Below are positions 23,890 to 32,800 of a DNA stretch of 64,000 nucleotides, in pieces. The stretch comes from Cytophagales bacterium (lineage in GTDB: Bacteria; Bacteroidota; Bacteroidia; Cytophagales; 172606-1), in NCBI GenBank assembly GCA_030446715.1, contig JAUJMU010000002.1, positions 337,754-401,753 on the forward strand. Reading direction: 5' to 3'. Both the position numbers and the translations under genes were made by a program. The notes below the pieces were generated by a model. It ran no database searches. It worked only from the letters and a program-made list of their open reading frames with translations, and was not told the origin of the DNA. The stretch's first letter is position 1, and each line of letters starts with the position of its first letter.

Positions 23890-25194
23890 ATGCACCACCT
23901 CGTCATTATCGGCAACGGCATATCGGGCGTCACCTGCGCGCGGCACGTCCGCAAACGCAGCAACTGCCGGATCACCATTGTCTCCTCCGAATCTGCGCAT
24001 TTCTTTTCCCGAACGGCGCTGATGTACATTTACATGGGGCACCTCCGATACGAACACACCAAGCCGTACGAGGACGGATTCTGGGCCAAAAACAAAATTG
24101 AACTTTTGCAGAAGCACGTGGTGCAGGTGATGACCGGCCCCAAAGAACTCGTTTTTTCCGACGGCAGCACCCTGGCGTACGACCAACTGGTCATTGCCAG
24201 TGGCTCCCGGCCCAATACGTTCAGCTGGCCGGGCCACGATTTGCCCGGCGTGCAGGGGCTCTATAGCCTGCAGGACCTGCAAAGGCTGGAAAACCGCACG
24301 CCGCACATCCGGCGGGCCGTAATCGTGGGCGGCGGCCTGATCGGCATTGAACTGGCCGAAATGCTCCATTCGCGCCGCATTCCCGTGACATTTCTGGTGC
24401 GGGAACGCCACTTCTGGGGCAGCGTATTGCCCGCCGAAGAAGCCCGCATGATCAGCCGCCACATCGGGGAGCACCACATTGACCTCAGACCGCAAACTGA
24501 ACTGGCCCAAATCAAAGGCGATGCCGCCAGCGGCGTACAGGCGGTGGTAACGAAGGCCGGCGAAGAAATTCCCTGCGAGTTTGTGGGTGTTACCGCGGGT
24601 GTAACGCCTAATATCGGTTTTTTGCAAGACTCTGGTATCCGGACAGACCGGGGGGTGCTGGTGAACGGTTTTTTTGAAACCAGCGTGCCGGACGTGTACG
24701 CCATCGGCGACTGCGCCCAGTACCAGAGTCCGCCGACGGGCCGCAAGCCGGTGGAGCAGGTCTGGTACACCGGCCGGATGCACGGCGAAACGCTGGCCCT
24801 GACGCTGACCGGGAAGCGAACTCCCTACACGCCGGGCCACTGGTTCAACTCGGCAAAGTTTCTCGACATCGAGTACCAGACCTACGGGCAGGTGGGCAAC
24901 ACCCTGGGCGAAAACGAAGCGACCTTTTACTGGGAACATCCGGGCGGCCGGAAATCCCTGCGGGTAAATTACCACCCCCAGCGCCGGCAGGTAATCGGCT
25001 TCAACGCCTTCGGCATCCGGCTCCGCCATGAGGTGTGTGACCGGTGGCTGACCGAAAAGAGGCCGGTAGAGTACGTGATCAGCCACCTGCAGGAGGCAAA
25101 CTTCGACCCGGAGTTTTACCGGCGGCACGAAAAAGAAATTGCCAATGCCTTTGCGCGGCACCGGGAACAACCGGCAGGTGCGGTTTTGACGTAG
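23890..25194 (+). CDS. FAD-dependent pyridine-nucleotide-disulfide-type oxidoreductase
   Basis: 434 residues. The N-terminal FAD-binding GxGxxG is in LVIIGNGISGVTCARHV, the second nucleotide-binding fold in AVIVGGGLIGIELAEML (about 142-158), and the FAD-contact motif in VPDVYAIGDCAQYQSP (about 268). It resembles NirB/rubredoxin-reductase-like FAD proteins without a disulfide CxxxxC. The C-terminal region (about 310-434, LDIEYQTYGQVGNTLGENEA) is an extra domain. It probably passes electrons to or from the membrane 4Fe-4S protein encoded next. Confidence 0.88.
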   Translation: MHHLVIIGNGISGVTCARHVRKRSNCRITIVSSESAHFFSRTALMYIYMGHLRYEHTKPYEDGFWAKNKIELLQKHVVQVMTGPKELVFSDGSTLAYDQLVIASGSRPNTFSWPGHDLPGVQGLYSLQDLQRLENRTPHIRRAVIVGGGLIGIELAEMLHSRRIPVTFLVRERHFWGSVLPAEEARMISRHIGEHHIDLRPQTELAQIKGDAASGVQAVVTKAGEEIPCEFVGVTAGVTPNIGFLQDSGIRTDRGVLVNGFFETSVPDVYAIGDCAQYQSPPTGRKPVEQVWYTGRMHGETLALTLTGKRTPYTPGHWFNSAKFLDIEYQTYGQVGNTLGENEATFYWEHPGGRKSLRVNYHPQRRQVIGFNAFGIRLRHEVCDRWLTEKRPVEYVISHLQEANFDPEFYRRHEKEIANAFARHREQPAGAVLT

Positions 25195-25223
25195 GCCGCC
25201 TAACCGGTACTTACTACATTGTA

Positions 25224-25392
25224 AAGCAAGTTTCTATGGATTTCAGCGACCTCTTTCTGTACTGTCATTCCCGGAGGGAACTTTTTTTGAATATGTCACG
25301 CATCGCCTATCCCCAAAAAGATTAGCTTCGCTGAGAGAGTTCCCTCCGGGAATAACAGCGAGAGGAGGCTAACCCGAAATACCGACTTGCTT
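25224..25392. repeat. nested inverted-repeat (MITE-like) element
   Basis: CTGTCATTCCCGGAGGGAAC at 25262-25281 is mirrored by GTTCCCTCCGGGAATAACAG at 25339-25358 with one mismatch; outer arms AAGCAAGT (25224-25231) and ACTTGCTT (25385-25392) are also inverted. Further outside, ACATTGT and ACAATGT continue the symmetry. No ORF inside. It is either a small mobile hairpin element or a large transcriptional hairpin between the FAD oxidoreductase and 4Fe-4S genes. The right edge overlaps a 19-bp direct repeat (25399-25437). Confidence 0.6.
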
Positions 25393-25457
25393 AGTTGACA
25401 ATGTACTTACTCCCTTTCAATGTACTTACGCCCTTTTCAATTATTAATTTATTCACA

Positions 25458-27005
25458 ATGGCTGCACTGGAAAAAATTGGTTTAAGTTTATTCGTAGTGG
25501 CGCTGGCCGGCTTCCTGTGGGCTTTCGGCACGAGCCACTACCGGCTCACGCCGGAAGTCGTACGCCAAAGCATTTCCGACACGGCGCACTACGCCCGGCT
25601 GGAGCCCGCCCTAAGGCCGCTGCTGGGGGTGGAATACACCTCCAATGTTGCTTTTGTCGGGGATGTGAAGGAAGCCATTAACCGGGTAAATGACGATTTC
25701 AAAAACAAAGGGCAGCGGGACCGGGTCATCTACAACGACTACACGTTCAGGCTGACCAAAAATGCCGGCAGTGGGATTCTCGTTCGCAATCCCTGGCTCT
25801 GGTTTTCGCTTATTTTCGGGCTGGCCGTGGCCGGCGGACTCCTGTACGCCGCGTCGCGCTACACGCGGCAACCCGCGGGCATCCAAAACAACGGCATTTT
25901 CTTCCGCTCCCTCACCTCGCGGGGCTGGCTGGGCATTCTGCTGGGCGTGTTCCTGATTGCTTTCTACGTGATCCTGTACTGGTTTCCCGAATACATCACC
26001 AACTGGCTGGTGCTCGTGGACCCGCTCAGCCGGGCCATCAGCGGAAAACCCGCCAGCCAGTGGTTCCTCTACGGGGTGCTCTACACGCTGGTCATCCTTG
26101 TGCTGGGCGTGCGTATGATCCTGAAATACCGCCACAGCCGCTACCAGACCATCCGCACCGGATCAGTGATGTTTTTCCAGACCGCTTTCGCCTTCCTGAT
26201 CCCGGAAATCCTGGTGCTGCTCAACCAGCCCTGGTACGACTTCAAGAACATCTGGCCGCTGGACTATGATTTCTTTTACGCCTACAACCTGAATCAGCTG
26301 GTGCAATCGGGGTCTTTCGGGCTGTTTATGCTCATGTGGGGCATTCTGCTGATTATCGTGGCCGTGCCGGTGATCACGTATTTTTACGGCAAGCGGTGGT
26401 ACTGCTCCTGGGTGTGCGGCTGCGGCGGACTGGCCGAAACAATGGGCGACCCCTACCGGCAGTTGTCGGATAAGTCGCTGAAGGCGTGGAAGGTGGAACG
26501 GTGGACGGTACACGGGGTGCTGGTATTCGCCGTCGGGATGACGGTAATTACACTCATTAATTATTTTTCCAGTTACCAGCTGCTGGGCGGCCTGACGGGC
26601 GAAGTGCAGAAAACCTACGGCTTCGTGATCGGGGCCGGCTTTGCGGGGGTGGTGGGCACAGGGTTCTATCCGTTCATGGGCAGCCGGGTCTGGTGCCGGT
26701 TCGGGTGTCCGCTGGCGGCGTACCTGGGCCTGGTGCAGCGGTTCAAATCCCGCTTCCGGATCACCACCAACGGCGGGCAGTGTATTTCCTGCGGCAACTG
26801 CTCCACCTACTGCGAAATGGGCATCGATGTGCGGTGGTACGCCCAGCGGGGGCAGAACATCGTGCGGTCTTCGTGCGTGGGCTGCGGCATCTGCGCGGCG
26901 GTGTGCCCCCGGGGTGTACTTAAACTCGAAAATGGCCCCGAAGCAGGCCGCTTCAACGAACAACCCATTCTGATCGGCAACGCCGGCGTGCGGTTACAGG
27001 AGTAA
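25458..27005 (+). CDS. membrane-bound 4Fe-4S ferredoxin-type protein (NapH/CcoG/NosR-like)
   Basis: ATG 25458 gives 515 residues; an in-frame TTG at 25395 lies in repeats and is unlikely. TM1 (GLSLFVVALAGFLWAFGTSH) and a soluble segment of about 85 residues precede about five TM helices. The cytoplasmic loops carry CSWVCGCGGLAETMGDPYR, WCRFGCPLAAYLGL, and two 4Fe-4S motifs, CISCGNCSTYC and CVGCGICAAVCPRG. Such proteins move electrons between quinone or NAD(P)H-linked partners and periplasmic reactions. With the adjacent FAD oxidoreductase it forms a likely electron-transfer pair; the N-terminal soluble segment is not one I recognise. Confidence 0.88.
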   Translation: MAALEKIGLSLFVVALAGFLWAFGTSHYRLTPEVVRQSISDTAHYARLEPALRPLLGVEYTSNVAFVGDVKEAINRVNDDFKNKGQRDRVIYNDYTFRLTKNAGSGILVRNPWLWFSLIFGLAVAGGLLYAASRYTRQPAGIQNNGIFFRSLTSRGWLGILLGVFLIAFYVILYWFPEYITNWLVLVDPLSRAISGKPASQWFLYGVLYTLVILVLGVRMILKYRHSRYQTIRTGSVMFFQTAFAFLIPEILVLLNQPWYDFKNIWPLDYDFFYAYNLNQLVQSGSFGLFMLMWGILLIIVAVPVITYFYGKRWYCSWVCGCGGLAETMGDPYRQLSDKSLKAWKVERWTVHGVLVFAVGMTVITLINYFSSYQLLGGLTGEVQKTYGFVIGAGFAGVVGTGFYPFMGSRVWCRFGCPLAAYLGLVQRFKSRFRITTNGGQCISCGNCSTYCEMGIDVRWYAQRGQNIVRSSCVGCGICAAVCPRGVLKLENGPEAGRFNEQPILIGNAGVRLQE

Positions 27006-27067
27006 AGAAAGTATATTGATTCGTTTTTGGTTACTCGTTTTTATGTGTCAGCTAAGAAAAAAACTAC

Positions 27068-27586
27068 ATGACTGATAACAAAAACTTTTTTGGTACGGTA
27101 GATAAAGTTATACTTAAGGAGTATAACCCAGACTATCCATCCCTCTTTGAAAAGGAAGCTGAACTTTTAAAATCCGTACTTGCAAACCGAATATGCAAAT
27201 ATCATCATATTGGGAGCACAGCTATTCCGGATATTTTATCAAAACCAATCATTGATATCGCTATCGAGCTTGAAAACTTCCCTTTAAGTAAAAAAGAGAT
27301 TGAAAAGATTGCCCGATTGGGTTACAGCTACTGGCATTCAAACCCGAATCCTAACCATCAATTCTTCTTTAAAAATCTACCCAGAACTCATCATTTGCAT
27401 TTTTACCCAAGTGGTTATCAAAAATTGACTGATCAAATTAAATTTAAGGATAAGCTAAACGCAGAAAAGGATTTGAAAGAGAGATATGAGGAACTGAAAA
27501 TACAACTAGCCAGAGAGTATAAATTTGATCGTGAAAAGTATACCAGTGAAAAAGCAGAATTTATAAAAAGCGTTCTTGAAAAATGA
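27068..27586 (+). CDS. GrpB-family protein (nucleotidyltransferase-like)
   Basis: 172 residues with the GrpB/UPF0157 pattern: VILKEYNPDYPSLFEKEAEL, YHHIGSTAIPDILSKPIIDI (the GS-x-A and D-I nucleotidyltransferase-like motif), HHLHFYPSG and ending REKYTSEKAEFIKSVL. The family is often found in resistance or accessory regions. The gene is markedly AT-rich compared with its neighbours (about one third GC by eye), which suggests recent acquisition. Confidence 0.87.
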   Translation: MTDNKNFFGTVDKVILKEYNPDYPSLFEKEAELLKSVLANRICKYHHIGSTAIPDILSKPIIDIAIELENFPLSKKEIEKIARLGYSYWHSNPNPNHQFFFKNLPRTHHLHFYPSGYQKLTDQIKFKDKLNAEKDLKERYEELKIQLAREYKFDREKYTSEKAEFIKSVLEK

Positions 27587-27844
27587 TAAAGCCAACTCGT
27601 AATACCAGCCACGACGGGCAACCAGCCCCTCCCGAACTGCCTCAGCAGGAAGGCATGGCGTCGGGTGGCCTTACTTACGTTAGTTGTCAGCAATGACCTG
27701 CTTTGCAAACAGGTATAAACAACCAAATGAGCATTCACGGAGTCATTTTGGTATCAAGTGCCGGTACGAAATGAAACCTGAAACAGGTTTACACTAAAAA
27801 ACCAAATAACAGGAAGTTGACTCCTGTCTCTTGTCCAACGTCTT
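27587..27844. other. intergenic region with a small hairpin
   Basis: 258 bp without a gene. AAACCTG-AAA-CAGGTTT (27774-27790) is a perfect 7-bp stem with a 3-nt loop but no T-run, so it is at most a weak terminator of the GrpB gene. Confidence 0.4.
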
Positions 27845-29359
27845 GTGTCTCCCTACTTACATTCCCTGGCTCAATGGCTTTTTCTGCACCTACCCGGCTG
27901 GATACTGGCCGGGTATATTGCTTCGCTGGTATTTATCTTCATTTACAGCCTGAGCCAGGCGCACCTGATGCTGCATTATATCCGGAGCCGGCGGAAATCG
28001 GTGCGGCTGCCTAAAGCTTCCATTTCCGGGGAGTTACCCTATGTTACGGTGCAGTTGCCCGTGTACAACGAAAAATACGTAGTGGCCCGGCTGCTGGAGT
28101 CGGTGGCCGGGCTGCGTTACCCTGCCCACCGGCTGGAAATTCAGGTGCTCGACGATTCAACGGACGAAACCACCGAAATCATTGCCCGGAAGGCAGCAGA
28201 ACTCTCCCACCTCAACATCCGGCACATCCGGCGGGAGGACCGGAAGGGCTACAAGGCAGGTGCCTTACAGGAAGGACTGGCACAGGCAACAGGTCAGTTC
28301 ATTGCCATCTTTGACGCTGACTTTATTCCCGAAAAAGACTTTCTGCTGGCAACCATTCCGCAATTCCTGAACGCCCGGGTAGGCATGGTGCAGACGCGCT
28401 GGGGGCACGTAAACGAAAACCAGAACCTGCTCACCCGGCTGCAGGCGTTCGGGCTTGACACGCACTTTACAGTGGAGCAAACGGGCCGTTACGCCGGCGG
28501 CTTTTTCCTGAATTTCAACGGCACAGCGGGTATCTGGCGCAAAAGCTGCATCGAGGAAGCGGGCGGCTGGCAGGCCGATACCCTCACCGAAGACCTCGAC
28601 CTGAGCTACCGGGCACAGCTGAAGGGCTGGCAGTTTGCCTACCTTGAAGGAGTTATTTCGCCGGCCGAACTCCCTCCCTTCCTGAGTGCGTACCGGGCGC
28701 AGCAATACCGCTGGACCAGGGGAGCCGCCCAGAACACCCGCAAACACCTGCTGAACGTGGTCCGGGCGCGGCTGCCCTGGCGGCAAAAGTGGCACGCTAC
28801 CGCCCATCTGCTCAACAGCGGCCTTTTTGTGTCCGTTTTTATAAGCAGCCTGCTGAGCGTGCCGGCCTTGTGGGTAAAAAATCTGGTGCCGGCCTACGCC
28901 CTGTATTTTCAGCTGGCCTCCCTGTTTATCCTCAGTTTTCTGGTGTTTGCCCTCTTTTACTTTATTCCGCTCTTTTACCGGTCCGGCAACGGGAAGGAGG
29001 CCATCTTTTCCTTTATCCGGACGTACCCGGTCTTTCTGTCTCTTTCCATGGGCTTGTCGCTGCACAATGCCCTTGCCGTACTGGAAGGTTACACCCGGAA
29101 GAAAACACCCTTTGTCCGGACGCCCAAGTTCAACGCTGCCATTTTCACCGGGTCAGCCCGGAAAGTCAGCCGGGTCCGGCGCCCTTTTTCCGGCCTCCTG
29201 CTGCTGGAAGGTTTGCTGGTGCTGTATTTCTGCGGGGGCGTTTTTTCAGCCTTCCGGCTGGGCGATTTTACCCTGCTGCCCTTTCACGTCCTGCTCGGCG
29301 CCGGGTTTGCGCTGGTGTTTGGCTACGCATGGAAAGAGCCCGCCCGGCTGCCTTACTGA
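27845..29359 (+). CDS. membrane glycosyltransferase family 2 (processive type)
   Basis: 504 residues from a GTG start. TM near the N-terminus, then a GT-A domain: VTVQLPVYNEKYVVARLLES, LDDSTDETTE, the metal-binding D-x-D in IFDADFIPEKDF, TEDLDLSYRA, and Q-x-x-R-W in AQQYRWTRGA, the signature of cellulose/glucomannan/hyaluronan-type synthases. Four or so TM helices follow at the C-terminus. It polymerises or transfers sugar at the inner membrane. It precedes two more glycosyltransferases on the same strand. Confidence 0.9.
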   Translation: MSPYLHSLAQWLFLHLPGWILAGYIASLVFIFIYSLSQAHLMLHYIRSRRKSVRLPKASISGELPYVTVQLPVYNEKYVVARLLESVAGLRYPAHRLEIQVLDDSTDETTEIIARKAAELSHLNIRHIRREDRKGYKAGALQEGLAQATGQFIAIFDADFIPEKDFLLATIPQFLNARVGMVQTRWGHVNENQNLLTRLQAFGLDTHFTVEQTGRYAGGFFLNFNGTAGIWRKSCIEEAGGWQADTLTEDLDLSYRAQLKGWQFAYLEGVISPAELPPFLSAYRAQQYRWTRGAAQNTRKHLLNVVRARLPWRQKWHATAHLLNSGLFVSVFISSLLSVPALWVKNLVPAYALYFQLASLFILSFLVFALFYFIPLFYRSGNGKEAIFSFIRTYPVFLSLSMGLSLHNALAVLEGYTRKKTPFVRTPKFNAAIFTGSARKVSRVRRPFSGLLLLEGLLVLYFCGGVFSAFRLGDFTLLPFHVLLGAGFALVFGYAWKEPARLPY

Positions 29360-29910
29360 TGGCCGCTCCCGGTGGGACAATAGGCGACCAGTTCTTCTTT
29401 CACCTGGTGACGGATTCTTCCGATCCGGTGGCGGCCACGATTGAGCTGGGCGTGTACGCACCCCGGCTGGGCAACCTGCCGGCGTTTGGGCTGAGTACTG
29501 AATTTGATGAGTCGGCGCTGCTCGCCTTCTCGCCGGTAGCCAACGGAATTACGGGGGTCGGCAATCCGCAGCGCCATGGACTTAATTCCACCATTGCCGA
29601 CGGAGACCTCGATCCGGTCAATATCTTCCCGCCCGACCCGGAAAATAACAAGCAGTATGGGAAAACTCAGCAACGGACTACCTGCCGCCGCTAACCTGCA
29701 CACTTCTTTTTCTTTTAAGTACCCGAGCAGAAGTAATCAGGTATTTTAAAATTTAAAACCATGACGTCAACTTATTCAAAATCAGAAAATTACCCAATAA
29801 TTCAGAATTCACAATTTAAAATTGCGCAGCTACTTAATTGTCCTCCATCCGACATTCGGTAAGCCCTCCTCCCCTTTCTTTGCGGGCAATCACCTCTACA
29901 TGGTCTTAAT
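29360..29910. other. 550-bp region without a recognised gene
   Basis: The first 340 bp are GC-rich and open on both strands (for example a plus frame with LVTDSSDPVAATIELGVYAP ending at 29694), but no reading matches a family I know. The last 200 bp are AT-rich and non-coding. It may hold a novel small protein, an RNA or gene debris. Confidence 0.35.
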
Positions 29911-30603
29911 TTGAAGCAGCCCAAAATCGTCGTCATCATTCCGGCCTTCAATGAGGAAAACGGCATCGGGAACGTCATTGCCGGGATACCGGAAAATCTG
30001 GTAGCTGAAGTAGTGGTGGTAAACAATAATTCCCGTGACCAGACCCCGGTGGTAGCCCGCAAAGCCGGTGCAACGGTGCTCGACGAACCCCGCCAGGGCT
30101 ACGGATACGCCTGCCTGAAGGGCATTGCCTACTGCCGCCAGATGATTGTACCGCCGGACATTGTCGTTTTTCTGGATGCCGACTACTCCGACTACCCCGA
30201 AGAAATGCCTCTGCTCGTAAAACCCATTGTTGAGGATTCGGTTGACCTTGTGATTGGCTCCCGGGCACTGGGCCACCGGGAAAAAGGCTCCATGACGGTT
30301 CCGCAGGTATTCGGCAACTGGCTGGCAACGGGGCTGATGCGGCAACTCTACGGCGTCCGGTTCACCGACCTGGGGCCGTTCCGGGCCATCCGGTACCCCA
30401 AACTGCTGGCCCTTGAAATGCGCGATACCACCTACGGCTGGACGGTGGAAATGCAGCTCAAAGCCGCCAAAATGGGCCATGTCACCTGCGAAGTACCGGT
30501 CCGTTACCGCCGCCGGATCGGTTTTTCGAAGATCAGCGGCACGGTGAAAGGGACCGTAATGGCTGGTTATAAGATTTTGTATACTATATTCAAATACCGG
30601 TAG
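29911..30603 (+). CDS. glycosyltransferase family 2 (polyprenyl-phosphate-sugar synthase-like)
   Basis: 230 residues from a TTG start; the nearby ATG at 29900 meets a stop after four codons. GT-A motifs: IVVIIPAFNEENGIGNVI, EVVVVNNNSRDQTPVVARKA, D-x-D in FLDADYSDYPEEM, IGSRALGHREKGSM and PVRYRRRIGFSKISGTVKG. This is the DPM1/UDP-glucose-dolichyl-phosphate transferase type without C-terminal TM helices, which loads a sugar onto a lipid phosphate for use by a membrane transferase such as the next gene product. It ends directly against the next open frame (TAG-GTG). Confidence 0.9.
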   Translation: MKQPKIVVIIPAFNEENGIGNVIAGIPENLVAEVVVVNNNSRDQTPVVARKAGATVLDEPRQGYGYACLKGIAYCRQMIVPPDIVVFLDADYSDYPEEMPLLVKPIVEDSVDLVIGSRALGHREKGSMTVPQVFGNWLATGLMRQLYGVRFTDLGPFRAIRYPKLLALEMRDTTYGWTVEMQLKAAKMGHVTCEVPVRYRRRIGFSKISGTVKGTVMAGYKILYTIFKYR

Positions 30604-30642
30604 GTGGGTGTCGCATTTTCCCTTTCTTCCCCGGTTGCTCCG

Positions 30643-32058
30643 ATGGTCCGTCAACGCGCTGCCCCGGCTTTCCCACGGCCCGGAAAATTAAACTTTCTCC
30701 TGCCGGCCATCTGCGTTGCCGTTTCCGCTGCCGGATACGTAGCCCTGGGCTATTTTATTCCGAGAAACGCTTTCGGGCCGCTGGTGCTGACCTTTGCGGT
30801 ACTTTTCGCGGCCTATTTCTGCCTGACCAGATGGTACAGCAATCAACCCCGGTGGCTGCTCTGCGCCAGTCTGCTGTTCCGGTTGCTGTTTCTCTTTGTC
30901 GTGCCCGCCCTGTCCGATGACTTTTACCGGTTTCTCTGGGATGGCCGGCTTTCCGCCGATGGTCTGAACCCTTTTCTGCACACGCCGGGGCAACTGGTGG
31001 AAAACGGCTGGAGTCAGGACCATGCGGTCACGGAGATTTTATTCCGGCACATGAATTCCCCCCGTTACTATACGGTTTACCCGCCCGTGCTGCAGGGTGT
31101 TTTTCTGCTGTCGGCACCTTTCTCCTCTTTGTCGCTGACGGGAGGCGTGGTAGTGCTCCGGCTGTGCATCCTGCTGGCCGAGGTATTTTCAGTTTTCCTG
31201 TTGATGCGGCTGCTGGCGGCTTACGGCTTGCCGCCCGGCCGGGTGTGGTTGTACGCCCTCAACCCGCTGGTGATTGTGGAACTGACGGGCAATCTGCACT
31301 TTGAAGCGTTGATGATCGTATTCCTGCTGGCCTTTCTGCTGGCCCTGACAGGGGATAAACTTCGCCGCGCCGCGCTTTTTCTGGCCCTGTCGGCCGGCGT
31401 AAAACTGTTGCCGGTGATGTTCTTTCCGCTTATCCTGGCGAAAAAAGGCCCGAAAAAGACCCTGCACCTGAGCCTCTGGACGGGCTTTTTTTTCGCTTTG
31501 GGCTGGTTGCCCTTCCTTTCAAAGGATTTGCTGAACATTTTCACCAGCCTCAATCTGTATTTCCAGACCTTCGAATTCAATGCGGGGGTGTACTACCTGC
31601 TGCGGGAAATCGGCTTCCGGATGGAGGGTTACAACGTGATCGGCACCCTCGGGCCGGCCCTGGGCCTGACCGTGCTGGGGAGTGTGTTGCTGCTGGCATG
31701 GGCAGGGTATGTACGGAAAATCCCGCTGCCCACGCTGATGCTGTTGTCCCTGACGGTTTACTTTCTGCTGGCTACCGTGGTCCATCCCTGGTACGTAACG
31801 GGTCTGGTGGCTTTGGGCGTCTTTACGCGGTGGATATACCCATTGGTGTGGTCGGGAATGGTGGTGCTGAGCTACGCCGCCTATGGCCAGGTGCCGTACC
31901 GGGAAGACCTGCGCTGGGTGTTGGTTGAATACGGAGTGGTCTTTATAGCCGTGGCATGGGATCTTTTCAGAACCAGCCGCAGATCGGGTTGTCTCTTGCC
32001 GCCGGCGGGCCCTGCCCTTTTTGGCAGGCCTTCCGGGGACGGGCTAAAAAAACATTGA
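30643..32058 (+). CDS. polytopic glycosyltransferase (GT87/mannosyltransferase-like)
   Basis: ATG 30643 gives 471 residues; a GTG at 30604, abutting the previous stop codon, would add 13. About ten TM helices. The first periplasmic loop has the acidic motif SDDFYRFLWDGRLSADGLNP, and PRYYTVYPPVLQGVF and FHFEALMI-like NLHFEALMIVFLLAFLLAL follow, typical of GT-C enzymes using polyprenyl-phosphate sugars. With the upstream synthase it makes a coherent lipid-linked sugar transfer module, perhaps for surface glycan or glycoprotein assembly. Confidence 0.85.
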   Translation: MVRQRAAPAFPRPGKLNFLLPAICVAVSAAGYVALGYFIPRNAFGPLVLTFAVLFAAYFCLTRWYSNQPRWLLCASLLFRLLFLFVVPALSDDFYRFLWDGRLSADGLNPFLHTPGQLVENGWSQDHAVTEILFRHMNSPRYYTVYPPVLQGVFLLSAPFSSLSLTGGVVVLRLCILLAEVFSVFLLMRLLAAYGLPPGRVWLYALNPLVIVELTGNLHFEALMIVFLLAFLLALTGDKLRRAALFLALSAGVKLLPVMFFPLILAKKGPKKTLHLSLWTGFFFALGWLPFLSKDLLNIFTSLNLYFQTFEFNAGVYYLLREIGFRMEGYNVIGTLGPALGLTVLGSVLLLAWAGYVRKIPLPTLMLLSLTVYFLLATVVHPWYVTGLVALGVFTRWIYPLVWSGMVVLSYAAYGQVPYREDLRWVLVEYGVVFIAVAWDLFRTSRRSGCLLPPAGPALFGRPSGDGLKKH

Positions 32059-32064
32059 GTGCCG

Positions 32065-32131
32065 TTTGGAAAATTGCCGGAAAGCGTATTACTTTTGTAG
32101 AGTGATTAGTCAATCGAAGCGTGATGAGTCA
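32065..32131 (+). promoter_or_regulatory. TetR promoter with two candidate operators
   Basis: TTTG (32065-32068) and TACTTTTG (32090-32097) form a full Bacteroidota -33/-7 promoter with a 21-bp spacer. Downstream TGATTAGTCA (32103-32112) and TGATGAGTCA (32122-32131, touching ATG 32131) resemble TGACCAGTCA in front of the SDR gene, suggesting autoregulation. Confidence 0.65.
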
Positions 32132-32697
32132 TGGTTGAAAAAGAAAAACAAATTCTGGCCGCTGCCCTTCAGCTTTTTGTTGCCTTTGGCTTTCATGGTA
32201 CTCCAACCAGTAAGATTGCCGCGCAGGCGGGGGTTTCCAACGGAACTCTGTTTCATTACTTCAAAACCAAAGAAGAACTGATCATCGCCCTGTACAATGA
32301 TACCAAGGCTGACATGTCGGCTTATTTGTCTGCTCAGATCAACGGGCAGGATCGTCTGGAGTTGAGGATCAGAAAAAGTTACATTCATTCCCTGTACTGG
32401 GCACTGGAAAACCGCGAAAAGTTCTACTACATTCAGCAGGTGCATTTCTCGCCCCACGTGGCCAGTATCCCGCCCGAAGTCATTGCCGCGCAAACTGAGT
32501 TTCATCTTGGGCTCCTCAGGGAAGGGATTCAGGCGGAGGTGCTCAGGCCCCTGCCGGTTGAGTTGCTGTTTACGCTGGTGAGCAGCCACGTGCACGGACT
32601 CTATCAGTACCTGACGGCTTCGGCGTTTACGGCTGATCATCGTAAAACGGTGATTGAAGAATCATTTGTACTTCTTTGGGACATGATCAGGAAGTAA
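32131..32697 (+). CDS. TetR-family transcriptional regulator
   Basis: 188 residues with the TetR HTH in the first 50 residues (ILAAALQLFVAFGFHGTPTS; KIAAQAGVSNGTLFHYFKTK; EELIIALY) and an all-helical ligand-binding domain. It most probably represses itself and the SDR gene 103 bp downstream through shared TGAYNNGTCA sites. Ligand unknown. Confidence 0.93.
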   Translation: MVEKEKQILAAALQLFVAFGFHGTPTSKIAAQAGVSNGTLFHYFKTKEELIIALYNDTKADMSAYLSAQINGQDRLELRIRKSYIHSLYWALENREKFYYIQQVHFSPHVASIPPEVIAAQTEFHLGLLREGIQAEVLRPLPVELLFTLVSSHVHGLYQYLTASAFTADHRKTVIEESFVLLWDMIRK

Positions 32698-32720
32698 AAA
32701 GTTTTACCCAATCCATAGAG

Positions 32721-32753
32721 TGACCAGTCAGTTCAAAATCTTGTCTACTTTTG
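32721..32753 (+). promoter_or_regulatory. SDR promoter overlapped by TetR operator
   Basis: TGACCAGTCA (32721-32730; palindrome TGAC-CA-GTCA) precedes TACTTTTG (32746-32753) by 15 bp, so a bound repressor would cover the -33 region. ATG 32801 is 47 bp downstream. Confidence 0.65.
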
Positions 32754-32800
32754 TACCACACGCCAAAACAGTTCTTTCACCCATTAACTTATTCCAAAAG

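Noticed and set aside
23008..25170. A 720-codon open frame on the minus strand
   Set aside because: It is antisense to the clear DUF547 and FAD oxidoreductase genes, has no recognisable domain, and follows from the GC-rich codon pattern of the plus-strand genes.
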